Shown piece after piece: positions 17,527 to 27,026 of a DNA stretch of 64,000 nt. The number at the start of each line of letters is the position of its first letter. Within the stretch, counting starts at the first letter, position 1. Source of the stretch: Bacteroidota bacterium (GTDB lineage Bacteria > Bacteroidota > Bacteroidia > Chitinophagales > Chitinophagaceae). Made by a program: the position numbers and the translations under genes. The notes under the pieces were generated by a model. It was not told the origin of the DNA, made no database searches, and worked only from the letters and a program-made list of their open reading frames with translations. Location of the stretch: NCBI GenBank assembly GCA_030706605.1, contig JAUZOE010000003.1, positions 175,479 through 239,478 of the forward strand, in the 5' to 3' direction.

Positions 17527-20139
17527 ATGAAAAATATCATTTTACTAATTACTATAATTCTCATAGGAAGTAATATACGTGCACAAATGCCACAGGGCAT
17601 GCCTGGCAATATAGCAGGTAGGCAGGTGCCTGGCAATATTGGCCATGTATATGGCAAATTAATTGACCAGGATGGCAAGCCGGTAAATGGTGCATCTATA
17701 CTGATGATGGAAACCAAAATGGACACTGCTACAAAAAAAATGAAGCAAGTACTCATAACCGGGGTAATTACAAAAAACAACGGAGATTTTGATTTTGTTG
17801 AATTGCCTGTGCTGGGCAAACTGGACCTAAAAATCAGCAGTAGTGGTTATAAACCTATAGATATGCAAGTCTCTTCCATATCGAAAAGGATAGCAGGTGA
17901 AGCTCCTGCAGCACCTGGAGGTTTTCCTTCTTTTGAAAAAGATATGGGAAATATAAAATTAACGGTAGATGCTACACAATTACAAAATGTTATTGTTCAG
18001 ATTTCTTCACCTTCCATAAAATTAAGCGCTGATAAAAAGATATTTAACGTAGAAAAAAACATAATGAGCGCAGGTGGTACTGGTATTGATGTGATGCGCA
18101 ATGTACCTTCTGTAAATGTCGATATTGATGGTAATGTAACATTACGCAATGCCGCACCACAATTGTTGGTGGATGGCAGACCTACCACACTTACCCTTGA
18201 CCAGATTCCAGCTGATGTTATTGAAAGTGTAGAAGTAATTACCAATCCTTCTGCCAAATATGACGCATCAGGAGGAGGTGCTGGTATTTTAAATATTGTA
18301 TTAAAGAAAAATAAAAAATCGGGCTATAATGGAAATCTGAGAGCTGGCGTGGATAAACGTGGTGCACTGAACGGCGGTGGTGATTTTAATGTAAGGCAGA
18401 ATAAAATCAATTTAAATGCCAGTTTTAACGGTAACCAGCGTAAGCAGCGCACTACCGGAACCACTGACCGTTTGAATTTATTGGATGTTCCCCAAACAAC
18501 TGTTTTACAAGATAATTACGATAAAACACAAGGTGGTTTTCTTTTTGGGAAACTTGGACTTGATTATTTTGTTACCAACCGGACTACATTATCACTTTCA
18601 GGAATAAAAGTTCATGGTGAATTTAATCCTGACACAAAAATTAATATAACAACAGACAGCTTATATAATAATGCAAAAACAACAAACTTAAGCCAGCGCA
18701 ATACAACCGGTAATCGGCAGTTTAACGGTCAGGGTCTTGTGTTTGGATACCGACAATTATTTCCCAAACAAGGACAGGAACTCACTCTTGATGCCAATTA
18801 TTTTGGAGGAAAAATGGATAATAATTCCCTGATCACCAGCAATTATTTTTTGGATAACAGCAGCAGTATTGACAGTAGCGAATTACAGAAAGTAATTGGC
18901 GGCGGCACTGATAAGAATTTTGTGATTCAGTCAGACTTTGTAAAACCCTTTAATAAATTAACAAAACTTGAAACGGGCGTAAAAGCAAGTATTCGTAGTC
19001 GCATTAATTTGAATGACAACTACTTTTATAATCCCTCAGTTAATGATTATGTTATCATTCCTTCTGCAACAAGTGATTATAAAAATACAGATAATGTATT
19101 CGCAGCATATGCCACTATTAGCAGTAGTATAAAAGATTTTAGCTACAACCTGGGAGTGAGAGCAGAAAGTTCAGATTACAAAGGCACCTTAACCAATACC
19201 GGTGAGAAATTTAAGAACAGTTATCCTGTTAGCTTGTTTCCTTCAGTTTTTATAAGTCAGAAATTAAAGAATAAACAAGAAATTCAATTGAGTTATAGCC
19301 GCCGTATTAACCGACCTAATTTTTTCCAACTGATTCCTTTTACGGATTACTCAGATAAACTAAACATAACAAAAGGTAATCCTAACCTGGTACCTGAGTT
19401 TACACAATCATTTGAATTATCATATTTAAAAACATTCAAAGGCAACAATACCATCTTAAGTTCAATTTACTACAAACACACCAATGATTTAATTACTCGT
19501 TACCTGACACAGGAACCCGATCCCATAACCGGAGATAATGTCTTGGTAAATACCTATATTAATGCTAATTCCAGTTATGCAGCCGGTGCAGAAGTAACAT
19601 CCCAAAATAGTTTGACAAGATGGTGGGATATCAGTACCAATTTAAATGTGTACAATTCTAAAGTAAATACTGGCAATGCGGACACATTATCTCAATCTGC
19701 CTTGTGGAGTTGGTTTGGAAAGTTCAATAGTAATTTTAAACTTCCTTCCAGTTTTGCAATACAACTCACGACTACTTATCAATCAAAAACCAATCTGCCG
19801 GTAAACACCAATTCAGGTATGGGGGGGCCTCCAAGAATGGAAAGCCAGAGTTCCTCACAAGGTTATATAAGACCTTCTTGGGGAATGGATCTTGCTGTCA
19901 AGAAAAGTTTCCTGAAAAACAATGCAGCTTCAGTATCCTTAAGTGTCAGCGATATTTTTAAAACAAGGACCAGCAGCCAATATTCAAGTAGTAGCTATTT
20001 TGTTCAAAATTATACCCGGCTTAGGGATCCTCAAATGTTTCGCCTGAATTTTACCTATCATTTTGGCAATATGGATGCGTCTTTGTTTAAACGTAAAAGC
20101 AGCAAACTGGATCAAAGTGCCACTGAAGGGATGCAATAA
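17527..20139 (+). CDS. TonB-dependent-receptor-like outer-membrane barrel protein
   Basis: The 870-aa protein has a signal peptide ending at IRAQ, a Met/Pro/Gly-rich N-terminal stretch, a carboxypeptidase-regulatory-like domain (GKLIDQDGKPVNGASI, residues about 43-125), a plug-like domain (about 155-270: LLVDGRPTTLTLDQIPADVI, TNPSAKYDASGGGAGILNIV), then a long C-terminal beta-barrel of the OMP_b-brl_3 type. These resemble SusC-like receptors without the TonB-box certainty. Substrate is unknown; many homologues are controlled by adjacent LytTR systems. It lacks a SusD partner. Confidence 0.85.
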   Translation: MKNIILLITIILIGSNIRAQMPQGMPGNIAGRQVPGNIGHVYGKLIDQDGKPVNGASILMMETKMDTATKKMKQVLITGVITKNNGDFDFVELPVLGKLDLKISSSGYKPIDMQVSSISKRIAGEAPAAPGGFPSFEKDMGNIKLTVDATQLQNVIVQISSPSIKLSADKKIFNVEKNIMSAGGTGIDVMRNVPSVNVDIDGNVTLRNAAPQLLVDGRPTTLTLDQIPADVIESVEVITNPSAKYDASGGGAGILNIVLKKNKKSGYNGNLRAGVDKRGALNGGGDFNVRQNKINLNASFNGNQRKQRTTGTTDRLNLLDVPQTTVLQDNYDKTQGGFLFGKLGLDYFVTNRTTLSLSGIKVHGEFNPDTKINITTDSLYNNAKTTNLSQRNTTGNRQFNGQGLVFGYRQLFPKQGQELTLDANYFGGKMDNNSLITSNYFLDNSSSIDSSELQKVIGGGTDKNFVIQSDFVKPFNKLTKLETGVKASIRSRINLNDNYFYNPSVNDYVIIPSATSDYKNTDNVFAAYATISSSIKDFSYNLGVRAESSDYKGTLTNTGEKFKNSYPVSLFPSVFISQKLKNKQEIQLSYSRRINRPNFFQLIPFTDYSDKLNITKGNPNLVPEFTQSFELSYLKTFKGNNTILSSIYYKHTNDLITRYLTQEPDPITGDNVLVNTYINANSSYAAGAEVTSQNSLTRWWDISTNLNVYNSKVNTGNADTLSQSALWSWFGKFNSNFKLPSSFAIQLTTTYQSKTNLPVNTNSGMGGPPRMESQSSSQGYIRPSWGMDLAVKKSFLKNNAASVSLSVSDIFKTRTSSQYSSSSYFVQNYTRLRDPQMFRLNFTYHFGNMDASLFKRKSSKLDQSATEGMQ

Positions 20140-20162
20140 AATAATAAAAGAATTCATATTGG

Positions 20163-20222
20163 AGGATCGTTCTATGTAACCACTTGATAAAATGGATTAC
20201 ATAGAACGATCCTGTTTTTTAT
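20163..20222 (+). terminator. Strong intrinsic terminator after the barrel gene
   Basis: A perfect 17-bp stem (20163-20179 with 20197-20213; AGGATCGTTCTATGTAA on the left) and a 17-nt loop that can pair CCA with TGG are followed by GTTTTTTATTT. Confidence 0.9.
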
Positions 20223-20322
20223 TTCAGACAGAAATAAAATATTTTCTGATAAAAAAATTCATTACTGGGTAATCATTGTCAAAACCAAAGTAATCAATTA
20301 AAGATTGAGGTATTATAACTTG

Positions 20323-20440
20323 AAATAGTTTTTTGGTAACTCTTATACCAGATAGTAATAATAAAGGAGATGATTCAATCAGTAATTCTGTAAACGAAAC
20401 TTACTTTAAAAAAAAATTGCCCCGAATAGTTTTTTGGTAA
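20323..20440 (+). repeat. Pair of 16-bp direct repeats upstream of the permease gene
   Basis: AATAGTTTTTTGGTAA is found twice, at 20323-20338 and 20425-20440, with a spacing of 102 bp. The two copies lie in the noncoding region before the operon starting at 20526. Role unknown; a looping repressor or activator is one possibility. Confidence 0.55.
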
Positions 20441-20525
20441 AACAAATGTCATAAGTTTATAGCTTAAGAAAGGAATATGAATTAATATTTTCTAAGGATC
20501 ATTACTCATTTATTTAAACCTACTA

Positions 20526-21839
20526 ATGACTTTTTTAATTATTTTTCTCAGCATCGTTTGCTTGGTGCTTTTAATTTCATGGGTAAAACTTGACCCATTT
20601 CTTTCGTTCCTGGCAGTTTCTATCATAGCAGGTTTAATGCTCGGAATTCCTTTTGATAAAATCACGGCATCTGTACAAAAAGGATTAGGTGACACATTAG
20701 GTTCCTTAGCAATCATTATATCGCTTGGTGCCATGTTAGGAAAGTTGGTAGCCGAAAGTGGGGCTGCCCAAAAAATTGCATCTGTGATGATGAAATCTTT
20801 TGGCGAGAAATATATTCAATGGGCATTAGTAGTTACTGGATTTATCATAGGGATTCCCTTGTTTTATGGCGTTGGTTTTGTACTGTTGGTGCCACTTATT
20901 TTTTCAGTAGTATACCAATATAAGTTACCGGCTGTGTATATTGGTTTGCCTATGCTGGCTTCCCTATCAGTGACCTTTGGTTTTCTGCCGCCACACCCGG
21001 CACCTACTGCTTTGGTAGTTCAGTTTCATGCTAATCTTGGATTAACGTTAATATACGGACTTATTCTTGCCATTCCGGCAATAGTTATTGCAGGTCCTTT
21101 ATTTGCAAAAACATTAAAAAATATACATTCAGTTCCGCTACAAACATTTCAGCCTCCTACGCTGACACCAGATCAACTGCCCGCTACGGCCACTAGTTTT
21201 ATATCAGCATTATTGCCTGTTATCCTGCTTATTGCAGCAACAGCAATTCCCTACTTTATACAAAGCGGCCCTATATTAAATCCCATTATTTCTTTTTTTG
21301 CTGAACCTGCCATAGTGATGTTACTATCGCTTGGTGTAGCTACTTTTACCCTTGGTATCAACCAGGGCAAAAAAATGAAAGCCGTTATGTCTATTTACGC
21401 CGATGCAGTAAAAGACATTGCTATGATTTTGCTTATAATTGGAAGTGCAGGTACCTTAAAACAAGTACTTTCGGATAGCGGTGTCAGTGACCAGATTGCT
21501 GCGCAACTTAATAACATAAATATTCATCCTCTTGTGCTGGCCTGGTTGATGGCTGCTATTATCAGGATATGTGTTGGATCTGCTACTATTGCTGGTTTAA
21601 CCACGGCAGGAATCATTGCGCCTATAATCAGCAAAACCGGTGTTGATCCTAATTTGATGGTATTGTCGATTGGGGCAGGAAGTTTGTTTTGTTCACATGT
21701 AAATGATTCAGGTTTTTGGTTATTTAAAGAATACTTCAACCTGAGTATAAAAGATACAGTACGATCGTGGACTGCTATGGAATCTATCATTTCTATTGTG
21801 GGGTTGGGCGGTGTATTATTATTAAATCTTATCGTATAA
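20526..21839 (+). CDS. GntP-family permease, possibly for D-serine or another D-amino acid
   Basis: The 437-aa inner-membrane protein has twelve or so hydrophobic segments with the GntP-family signatures GIPLFYGVGFVLLVPLIF and FGFLPPHPAPTALV; GNAxC-type motifs are replaced by SHVNDSGFWLFKEYF near the C-terminus, as in the family. GntP members include gluconate, D-serine (DsdX) and fructuronate permeases. The downstream genes (RidA-like, a D-serine dehydratase-family enzyme, dipeptidase) favour a D-amino acid (inference). Confidence 0.88.
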   Translation: MTFLIIFLSIVCLVLLISWVKLDPFLSFLAVSIIAGLMLGIPFDKITASVQKGLGDTLGSLAIIISLGAMLGKLVAESGAAQKIASVMMKSFGEKYIQWALVVTGFIIGIPLFYGVGFVLLVPLIFSVVYQYKLPAVYIGLPMLASLSVTFGFLPPHPAPTALVVQFHANLGLTLIYGLILAIPAIVIAGPLFAKTLKNIHSVPLQTFQPPTLTPDQLPATATSFISALLPVILLIAATAIPYFIQSGPILNPIISFFAEPAIVMLLSLGVATFTLGINQGKKMKAVMSIYADAVKDIAMILLIIGSAGTLKQVLSDSGVSDQIAAQLNNINIHPLVLAWLMAAIIRICVGSATIAGLTTAGIIAPIISKTGVDPNLMVLSIGAGSLFCSHVNDSGFWLFKEYFNLSIKDTVRSWTAMESIISIVGLGGVLLLNLIV

Positions 21840-21857
21840 TTTTATAAATATTTCAAA

Positions 21858-22328
21858 ATGAAAAATTTAACAGCGGATCAGCGCTTTGAACAAACAGGAT
21901 TAAAACTACCTCCGGCGCCTGCACCGCTTGGCGTTTACAAACCATTTCTTATTGATGGGAAGCATTTCTATATCTCCGGACATGGCCCTGTGCAAAATGA
22001 CGGAAGCCTTATTCATGGTAGAATTGGTGACGATATGGATATGGAACAAGGGAAATTTGCAGCGCAACAGGTAGGACTAACAATTCTTTCAACTATACAA
22101 AAAAATATTGGAAGCCTTGACAAAGTAAAACGTGTGATAAAAGTTTTAGGAATGGTAAATTGTGTAGAAGATTTTAAAAAACATCCCTATGTTATTAATG
22201 GTTGTAGTGAATTATTTAAAAAAGTATGGGGCGAAGACAATGGCGTAGGTGTGCGAAGTGCAGTAGGAATGGGATCTTTGCCCGATAATATCCCGGTTGA
22301 AATTGAAGCTTTGTTTGAATTGTATTAA
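21858..22328 (+). CDS. RidA/YjgF-family protein (long subfamily)
   Basis: The 156-aa protein resembles the longer RidA-like group (about 150 aa rather than about 130). Conserved features are the opening LKLPPAPAPLGVYKPF, FYISGHGPVQNDG, and the end GVRSAVGMGSLPDNIPVEIE. RidA enzymes hydrolyse reactive enamine/imine intermediates such as 2-aminoacrylate from PLP-dependent serine dehydratases; in this subfamily activity is less established. It lies between the permease and the PLP enzyme, with gaps of 18 and 5 nt. Confidence 0.85.
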   Translation: MKNLTADQRFEQTGLKLPPAPAPLGVYKPFLIDGKHFYISGHGPVQNDGSLIHGRIGDDMDMEQGKFAAQQVGLTILSTIQKNIGSLDKVKRVIKVLGMVNCVEDFKKHPYVINGCSELFKKVWGEDNGVGVRSAVGMGSLPDNIPVEIEALFELY

Positions 22329-22333
22329 TAGTT

Positions 22334-23464
22334 ATGAAAATGAAAGTTGAAACATTAAACGAATGGTACCACATCAATAATATCCAGGAGATAGATTCTC
22401 CGGCATTAGTGGTATATCCTGACAGGGTAACGGAAAACATCCGTGTACTTTTATCAATGATTGATGACCCAAAAAGATTGCGGCCGCATGTAAAAACACA
22501 TAAAACGATAGAAGCAACAGAATTAATGATGAGGGCTGGCATTCATAAGTTTAAGTGTGCCACTATTGCAGAAGCTGAAATGCTGGCAATGGCAAAAGCC
22601 CCGGATGTATTGCTGGCTTACCAGCCCGAAGAGCCTAAGCTGAAACGCTTGATTTCTTTGATAGGGCTTTTCCCGGATACCCTATTTTCATGTTTGGTGG
22701 ATAATATTGTTTCTGCTAAAATTATTGCTGAAACTGCAATGGAGAATGGAATAGAAATTCCGGTTTATATTGACTTGAATGTGGGGATGAACCGTACGGG
22801 TATTATTCCAGGTGATAAAGCAATTGCACTCTATAAGCAATGTGCAGATTTTAATGGTATTAAACCAATAGGTTTACATGAATACGATGGTCATATCAGA
22901 ACAAACGATTTTCAAAAGAGAACAATTGAATGTAATAGTGCCTTCGAGACGGTAGAAAATATGCAGCAACAATTATTGAAATATGGTTTTCCTGAACCAG
23001 TTATCATTGCAGGGGGCTCGCCAACATTTCCGATCCACGCAAAAAGAAAAAATATTGAATGCAGTCCGGGTACTTTTATCTATTGGGACAAAGGTTACCA
23101 GGTCTCATGCCCTGAACAGCATTTTAGTCCTGCCGCTTTGGTTATTTCCCGGGTTATTTCATTACCGGATGAAACAAAAATCTGCCTTGATCTTGGCCAC
23201 AAATCTATATCAGCTGAAAATGAATTATCGAAACGGGTTTATTTTTTAAATGCTCCGGAACTAAAATTTATAAGTCAAAGTGAAGAACATTTGGTAGCAG
23301 AAGTAACTATGGGACACTCTTACCAGGTTGGTGACGTATTGTATGGAATACCCTTTCATATTTGTCCTACCTGTGCCTTATATGAACGTGCGTTAACTAT
23401 TCAAAATAATAAAGTATCGGGCGAATGGAAGACCATTGCAAGGGACAGGAGAATTACAATTTAA
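22334..23464 (+). CDS. D-serine dehydratase/D-threonine aldolase-family PLP enzyme
   Basis: The 376-aa protein is a fold-type III PLP enzyme. RPHVKTHK (residues 50-57) carries the Schiff-base lysine K54, in the same context as in yeast D-serine dehydratase. The C-terminal domain contains HICPTC with H342 and C344, corresponding to the zinc ligands of eukaryotic D-serine dehydratase and D-threonine aldolase. Either beta-elimination of D-serine to pyruvate and ammonia, or retro-aldol cleavage of D-threonine, is possible. Its RidA-like neighbour hints at dehydratase chemistry. Confidence 0.85.
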   Translation: MKMKVETLNEWYHINNIQEIDSPALVVYPDRVTENIRVLLSMIDDPKRLRPHVKTHKTIEATELMMRAGIHKFKCATIAEAEMLAMAKAPDVLLAYQPEEPKLKRLISLIGLFPDTLFSCLVDNIVSAKIIAETAMENGIEIPVYIDLNVGMNRTGIIPGDKAIALYKQCADFNGIKPIGLHEYDGHIRTNDFQKRTIECNSAFETVENMQQQLLKYGFPEPVIIAGGSPTFPIHAKRKNIECSPGTFIYWDKGYQVSCPEQHFSPAALVISRVISLPDETKICLDLGHKSISAENELSKRVYFLNAPELKFISQSEEHLVAEVTMGHSYQVGDVLYGIPFHICPTCALYERALTIQNNKVSGEWKTIARDRRITI

Positions 23465-23479
23465 AATCAGTATACTATT

Positions 23480-24553
23480 ATGTTTATTATTGATGCCCAT
23501 CTTGATTTAAGTATGAATGCTCTGGAATGGAACCGGGATCTTAGAAAACCGGTAGAGGAGTTAAACGCAGCAGAAAAGGGTATGACAGACAAGCCTGACA
23601 GGGGAAATGCTACGGTTTCATTGCCAGAATTGAGAAAAGGAAATATTGGATTGGTAGTAGCTACACAAATCGCCCGATATGTTGCCCCTGGAAATCCTTT
23701 ACCAGGCTGGCATTCTCCGGAACAGGCATGGGCGCAAACACAAGGCCAGATCGCCTGGTATAAAGCCATGGAACAAGCCGGAGAAATGGTTCAGATAAAT
23801 GACCTGGAATCTCTTAATAATCATATAAAATTATGGGAAAATGAAAACATTATTAATTCGCAAAAACCTGTTGGTTATATTTTGAGCCTGGAAGGTGCAG
23901 ATTCATTAATAACGATTCAGCACCTGGAGAAAGCATGGCAATATGGGTTGAGGGCTTTAGGCCCTGCGCATTATGGTCCGGGTCGCTATGCCAATGGAAC
24001 AGATGCTACTGGTCTTATGGGCACAGAAGGAATAGCATTGCTAAAAGAAATGGAAAGGCTGAATATTATTCTTGATGCTACTCATTTATGTGATGATAGT
24101 TTTTGGCAGGCATTGAAATATTTTAAAGGCCATGTGTGGGCAAGCCATAACAACGCAAGAGCTTTGGTAAATCACAACAGGCAATTTAGTGATGAGCAAA
24201 TACTGGCGCTTATTGAAAGAGGTGCAGTCATTGGTGGTGCATTAGATGCATGGATGTTGAAGCCTGGATGGATAAGAGGAAAATCATTTCCTAAAGAAAT
24301 GAATTGTAATCTTGAAGTATTGATCGACCATATAGATTATATTTGCCAAATAGCTGGCAACGCATTACACGTAGGGATTGGATCTGATCTTGACGGTGCA
24401 TTCGGAAGAGAGCAATGCCCATACGATCTCGAAACAATAGCTGATTTGCAAAATTTAATCCCATTGTTTTATAAGCGTGGATATTCCAAGGAGGATATTG
24501 AAAATATAATGCATGGCAACTGGTTGAGATTTTTAAGAAATACATGGTGTTAA
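23480..24553 (+). CDS. M19-family dipeptidase (renal dipeptidase type)
   Basis: The 357-aa zinc metallopeptidase has IDAHLDLS with the first metal ligands, YILSLEGADS with the bridging Glu, ATHLCDDSFW and WASHNNARAL with the two His ligands, and HVGIGSDLDG with the Asp. M19 enzymes cleave dipeptides, and characterised members accept a D-residue at the C-terminal position. Release of D-amino acids from peptidoglycan-derived or diet peptides would feed the PLP enzyme upstream (inference). It is the last gene of the operon. No signal peptide is evident, so it is probably cytoplasmic. Confidence 0.9.
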   Translation: MFIIDAHLDLSMNALEWNRDLRKPVEELNAAEKGMTDKPDRGNATVSLPELRKGNIGLVVATQIARYVAPGNPLPGWHSPEQAWAQTQGQIAWYKAMEQAGEMVQINDLESLNNHIKLWENENIINSQKPVGYILSLEGADSLITIQHLEKAWQYGLRALGPAHYGPGRYANGTDATGLMGTEGIALLKEMERLNIILDATHLCDDSFWQALKYFKGHVWASHNNARALVNHNRQFSDEQILALIERGAVIGGALDAWMLKPGWIRGKSFPKEMNCNLEVLIDHIDYICQIAGNALHVGIGSDLDGAFGREQCPYDLETIADLQNLIPLFYKRGYSKEDIENIMHGNWLRFLRNTWC

Positions 24554-24681
24554 AATTTGAGGCTGAAAAGAATATTAGGCATACAATTTGTCATACCAAA
24601 AACTTTTCAGTATTATCTTTATAACTTATCTCTGGTTTTTGACAGTAGAATTCCTATTTTAATAACAATATAAAAAAAAAC

Positions 24682-25554
24682 ATGAAACACTTTCTTACAT
24701 TAATTGCCCTATCTGTTCTGCTCTTTTCCTGCGTGAGCAGTAAAAAATTTAAAGCTACTAAAGCTGATTATGACCAACTGCAGGTAAAATATAAAACTGA
24801 TCTTAGCAATTGTAATGATGCCAAAGCGGATCTGGATCGGAAAAGAGCGTTACTGGAATCAGAAAATGAAAATCTCAATAAACGTATTGCGGATCAGAAT
24901 AAACAAATTGATTTTCTGAAAGAAAACAGTACAACGGCTCTTAATCAACTGCAAAGTTTATCAGTAGTTACTTCTGCCCAGGCAGAAAGTATAAAAAAAT
25001 CTTTGGATAATCTTGGCGCTAAGGATGCCTATATACAGGGCTTGCAAGAAACAATTGCACACAAAGATTCACTTAACATGGCATTGGTTATGAATTTGAA
25101 AGGGGCCATTGGTGATATGAACGACAATGACATAAACATTAAAGTAGATAAAGGCGTAGTCTACATTGATATATCTGATAAACTGCTTTTCAAAAGCGGA
25201 AGATACCAGGTAACTCCACAGGCAAAAATTGTGTTGGGGAAAGTTGCTGCCGTTTTAAAGAACCAGCCTGATATTGAATTTATGGTAGAAGGCAATACTG
25301 ATAATGTTCCTTACAGAAGTGGTGTATTGCTTGACAATTGGGATCTTAGTGTAAAAAGAGCGACTTCCGTAGTGCGTATTTTACAAAATCAATATGGACT
25401 TGATCCTGCAAAGATTACAGCAGCAGGCCGTAGTGAATACCATCCACTTATGGATAATAGTACTCCTCAAAACCGTGCACTTAATCGCAGAACAAGAATT
25501 GTTATTCTTCCTCAACTGGATCAATTCTTCAATTTGCTGGAACCTAAAAAATAG
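24682..25554 (+). CDS. OmpA-family outer-membrane lipoprotein with coiled coil
   Basis: The 290-aa protein has a lipoprotein signal peptide with lipobox LLFSC, cleaved before Cys at residue 17, a long Asn/Lys/Asp-rich coiled coil (about residues 25-120), and a C-terminal OmpA domain (about 150-280). NTDNVPYRSG and NWDLSVKRATSVVRIL are the peptidoglycan-binding signatures, along with NRRTRIVI at the end. It likely anchors the outer membrane to the cell wall. A strong bidirectional terminator follows. Confidence 0.93.
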   Translation: MKHFLTLIALSVLLFSCVSSKKFKATKADYDQLQVKYKTDLSNCNDAKADLDRKRALLESENENLNKRIADQNKQIDFLKENSTTALNQLQSLSVVTSAQAESIKKSLDNLGAKDAYIQGLQETIAHKDSLNMALVMNLKGAIGDMNDNDINIKVDKGVVYIDISDKLLFKSGRYQVTPQAKIVLGKVAAVLKNQPDIEFMVEGNTDNVPYRSGVLLDNWDLSVKRATSVVRILQNQYGLDPAKITAAGRSEYHPLMDNSTPQNRALNRRTRIVILPQLDQFFNLLEPKK

Positions 25555-25567
25555 TAGCCAAATTCTG

Positions 25568-25615
25568 TAAAAGAAAAAGCCCTCTGAATTATAGAGGGCT
25601 TTTTCTTTTACAGTT
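25568..25615. terminator. Bidirectional intrinsic terminator
   Basis: A perfect 18-bp stem, with arms 25568-25585 and 25593-25610 and a 7-nt loop, has A-runs on the left and T-runs on the right. It serves both converging genes: the OmpA-like lipoprotein gene and the nucleotidase-like gene. Confidence 0.92.
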
Positions 25616-25662
25616 TATCTGCAATCTCGCAGATTAATATATTCTATCAATTGAGTTGAAAA

Positions 25663-26190
25663 TTATTTAAGGTCAAATATTTTTTCTGCATCCAGCCAAT
25701 TGTTCATTCTTTCATATTTTGTTTCGTTTACATTGTGCGAAGCAGTAAATATAATGGCGCGCCCAGTGAAAACGGATAAATTGAAATCATGATCATCAAT
25801 AAGCACATCACCTTTTAGTACACTTTTATCGCCGCAAAATATTCTTCGTTTCCAGTGTATGAACGGAAAATGCTGATCAAGCCATTCATGTTTATGTTGC
25901 AAAGAATGAGGGAATTCCATAGCAGCAGACGCAACGTAAACTTCAAATCTTTTATGGAGTTCCTCTATTACTTCCTGGCTGTTTTCAATTAATGGAAGGT
26001 CTTTAAAAAAATCTTTATGATGCGGATATTGCCTTACCATACTACGATGTTCTTCCGGTACAATTAAATGGAGTTTAGTGCCATGCAAGTCTGCTTTTGT
26101 GTAATGCACACCAAAGTCGCGCTCATACCATTCCAGGAACCGTTGGATAGTATCAGCCATTACTTCATCCATATCAATTAATATCCTCAT
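25663..26190 (-). CDS. 5'(3')-deoxyribonucleotidase-like HAD phosphatase
   Basis: The 175-aa protein has the HAD catalytic motif DMDEVMAD near residues 6-13 (Asp nucleophile and acid Asp), VYVASAAM as motif II, and DVLIDDHDFNL near residue 130 as motif IV. It resembles the cytosolic 5'(3')-deoxyribonucleotidase (NT5C-type) family, which dephosphorylates deoxynucleoside monophosphates. It lacks a big cap. Minus strand, transcribed toward the terminator at 25568-25610. Confidence 0.85.
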   Translation of the reverse strand: MRILIDMDEVMADTIQRFLEWYERDFGVHYTKADLHGTKLHLIVPEEHRSMVRQYPHHKDFFKDLPLIENSQEVIEELHKRFEVYVASAAMEFPHSLQHKHEWLDQHFPFIHWKRRIFCGDKSVLKGDVLIDDHDFNLSVFTGRAIIFTASHNVNETKYERMNNWLDAEKIFDLK

Positions 26191-26342
26191 AGTTTTTTAT
26201 TTATGTAAAATTTTTAGTGCTCCGGAACGAACTAAAATACTTTCCTGGTTTTGGGAAATATAATATTTCATTTGATTATTTCACATTTATGGATACACTA
26301 AAATAAAAAATAAATCATTAATTATTGTCTTCTTATCCTGAC

Positions 26343-26801
26343 TCATAAAACACATCCTTCAGCTTTTAAATTATTTTTTTTCTCCTTCAGGGCTAACCGG
26401 TTATTATACCTGATTACATTCCAGTATTCCTTTTCATAGCTCACGAGTATTTCGCCACCTGCGGGGATATTTTTAGTTGCTAAAATAAAAACTTTTACTT
26501 CGTCTTTTACGAATATTGAATTATTAAGAATGCCTTTGATTTTGTTGATTCCTTTTGCATCATTTGCAAATCTTGCTAATGCTTTTAAATACGGTTTTGA
26601 ATCAATCACGTGATTGCGGTTTATGTAAAAAACATATCCATTGAAAGAGTCTCCTTCTAACACTTTTTTCCAGGTAGTTACCCTTCCTTTAAATTCTACA
26701 ATCCTGGTTCCTTTAGGAATGCATTGCCGTGTAAATAAGCCTTTGCCGGCTTCAGGTATTCCGGAGGTTTTTATAAATAAATGTTTTTCGAGTAATGCCA
26801 T
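26343..26801 (-). CDS. SET-domain protein
   Basis: The 152-aa protein has a SET domain of the kind that transfers methyl groups from SAM to protein lysine: KTSGIPEAGKGLFTR is the opening GxG motif, ARFANDA is a variant of the NHSC pseudo-knot motif, and EILVSYEKEYW carries the late motif with the catalytic Tyr. No pre- or post-SET Cys cluster is present. Bacterial SET proteins are scattered and the substrate is not known; an unusual Lys/Glu-rich tail follows. A methyltransferase on a ribosomal or other abundant protein is possible. Confidence 0.82.
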   Translation of the reverse strand: MALLEKHLFIKTSGIPEAGKGLFTRQCIPKGTRIVEFKGRVTTWKKVLEGDSFNGYVFYINRNHVIDSKPYLKALARFANDAKGINKIKGILNNSIFVKDEVKVFILATKNIPAGGEILVSYEKEYWNVIRYNNRLALKEKKNNLKAEGCVL

Positions 26802-27026
26802 ATAAATTCAAATATATCGAAATCCTTTATCCCGTTTTCTCTTTATTCACACTATTTTTAAAAGCGGATCAATAACTGGGGAAATAAAGCCAGGGTAAAA
26901 ATGTAAATTCGGATTTATATTGCCATTAGGATATAACAATCACAAGTGAGTAGATTTTTGTTGACTAGTGTTTATAAAATAGTTAACAAAAATTAATCCA
27001 GATACTATAATAATTTAGGTTTCTTT

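Larger units (their letters stand above)
20140..20525. other. Gene-free gap of 386 bp before the D-amino-acid operon
   Basis: The left part holds an intrinsic terminator (20163-20222). Then comes a 16-bp perfect direct repeat, AATAGTTTTTTGGTAA, at 20323-20338 and 20425-20440 (102 bp apart). I see no coding sequence. The repeats suggest regulation of the downstream operon. Confidence 0.6.
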
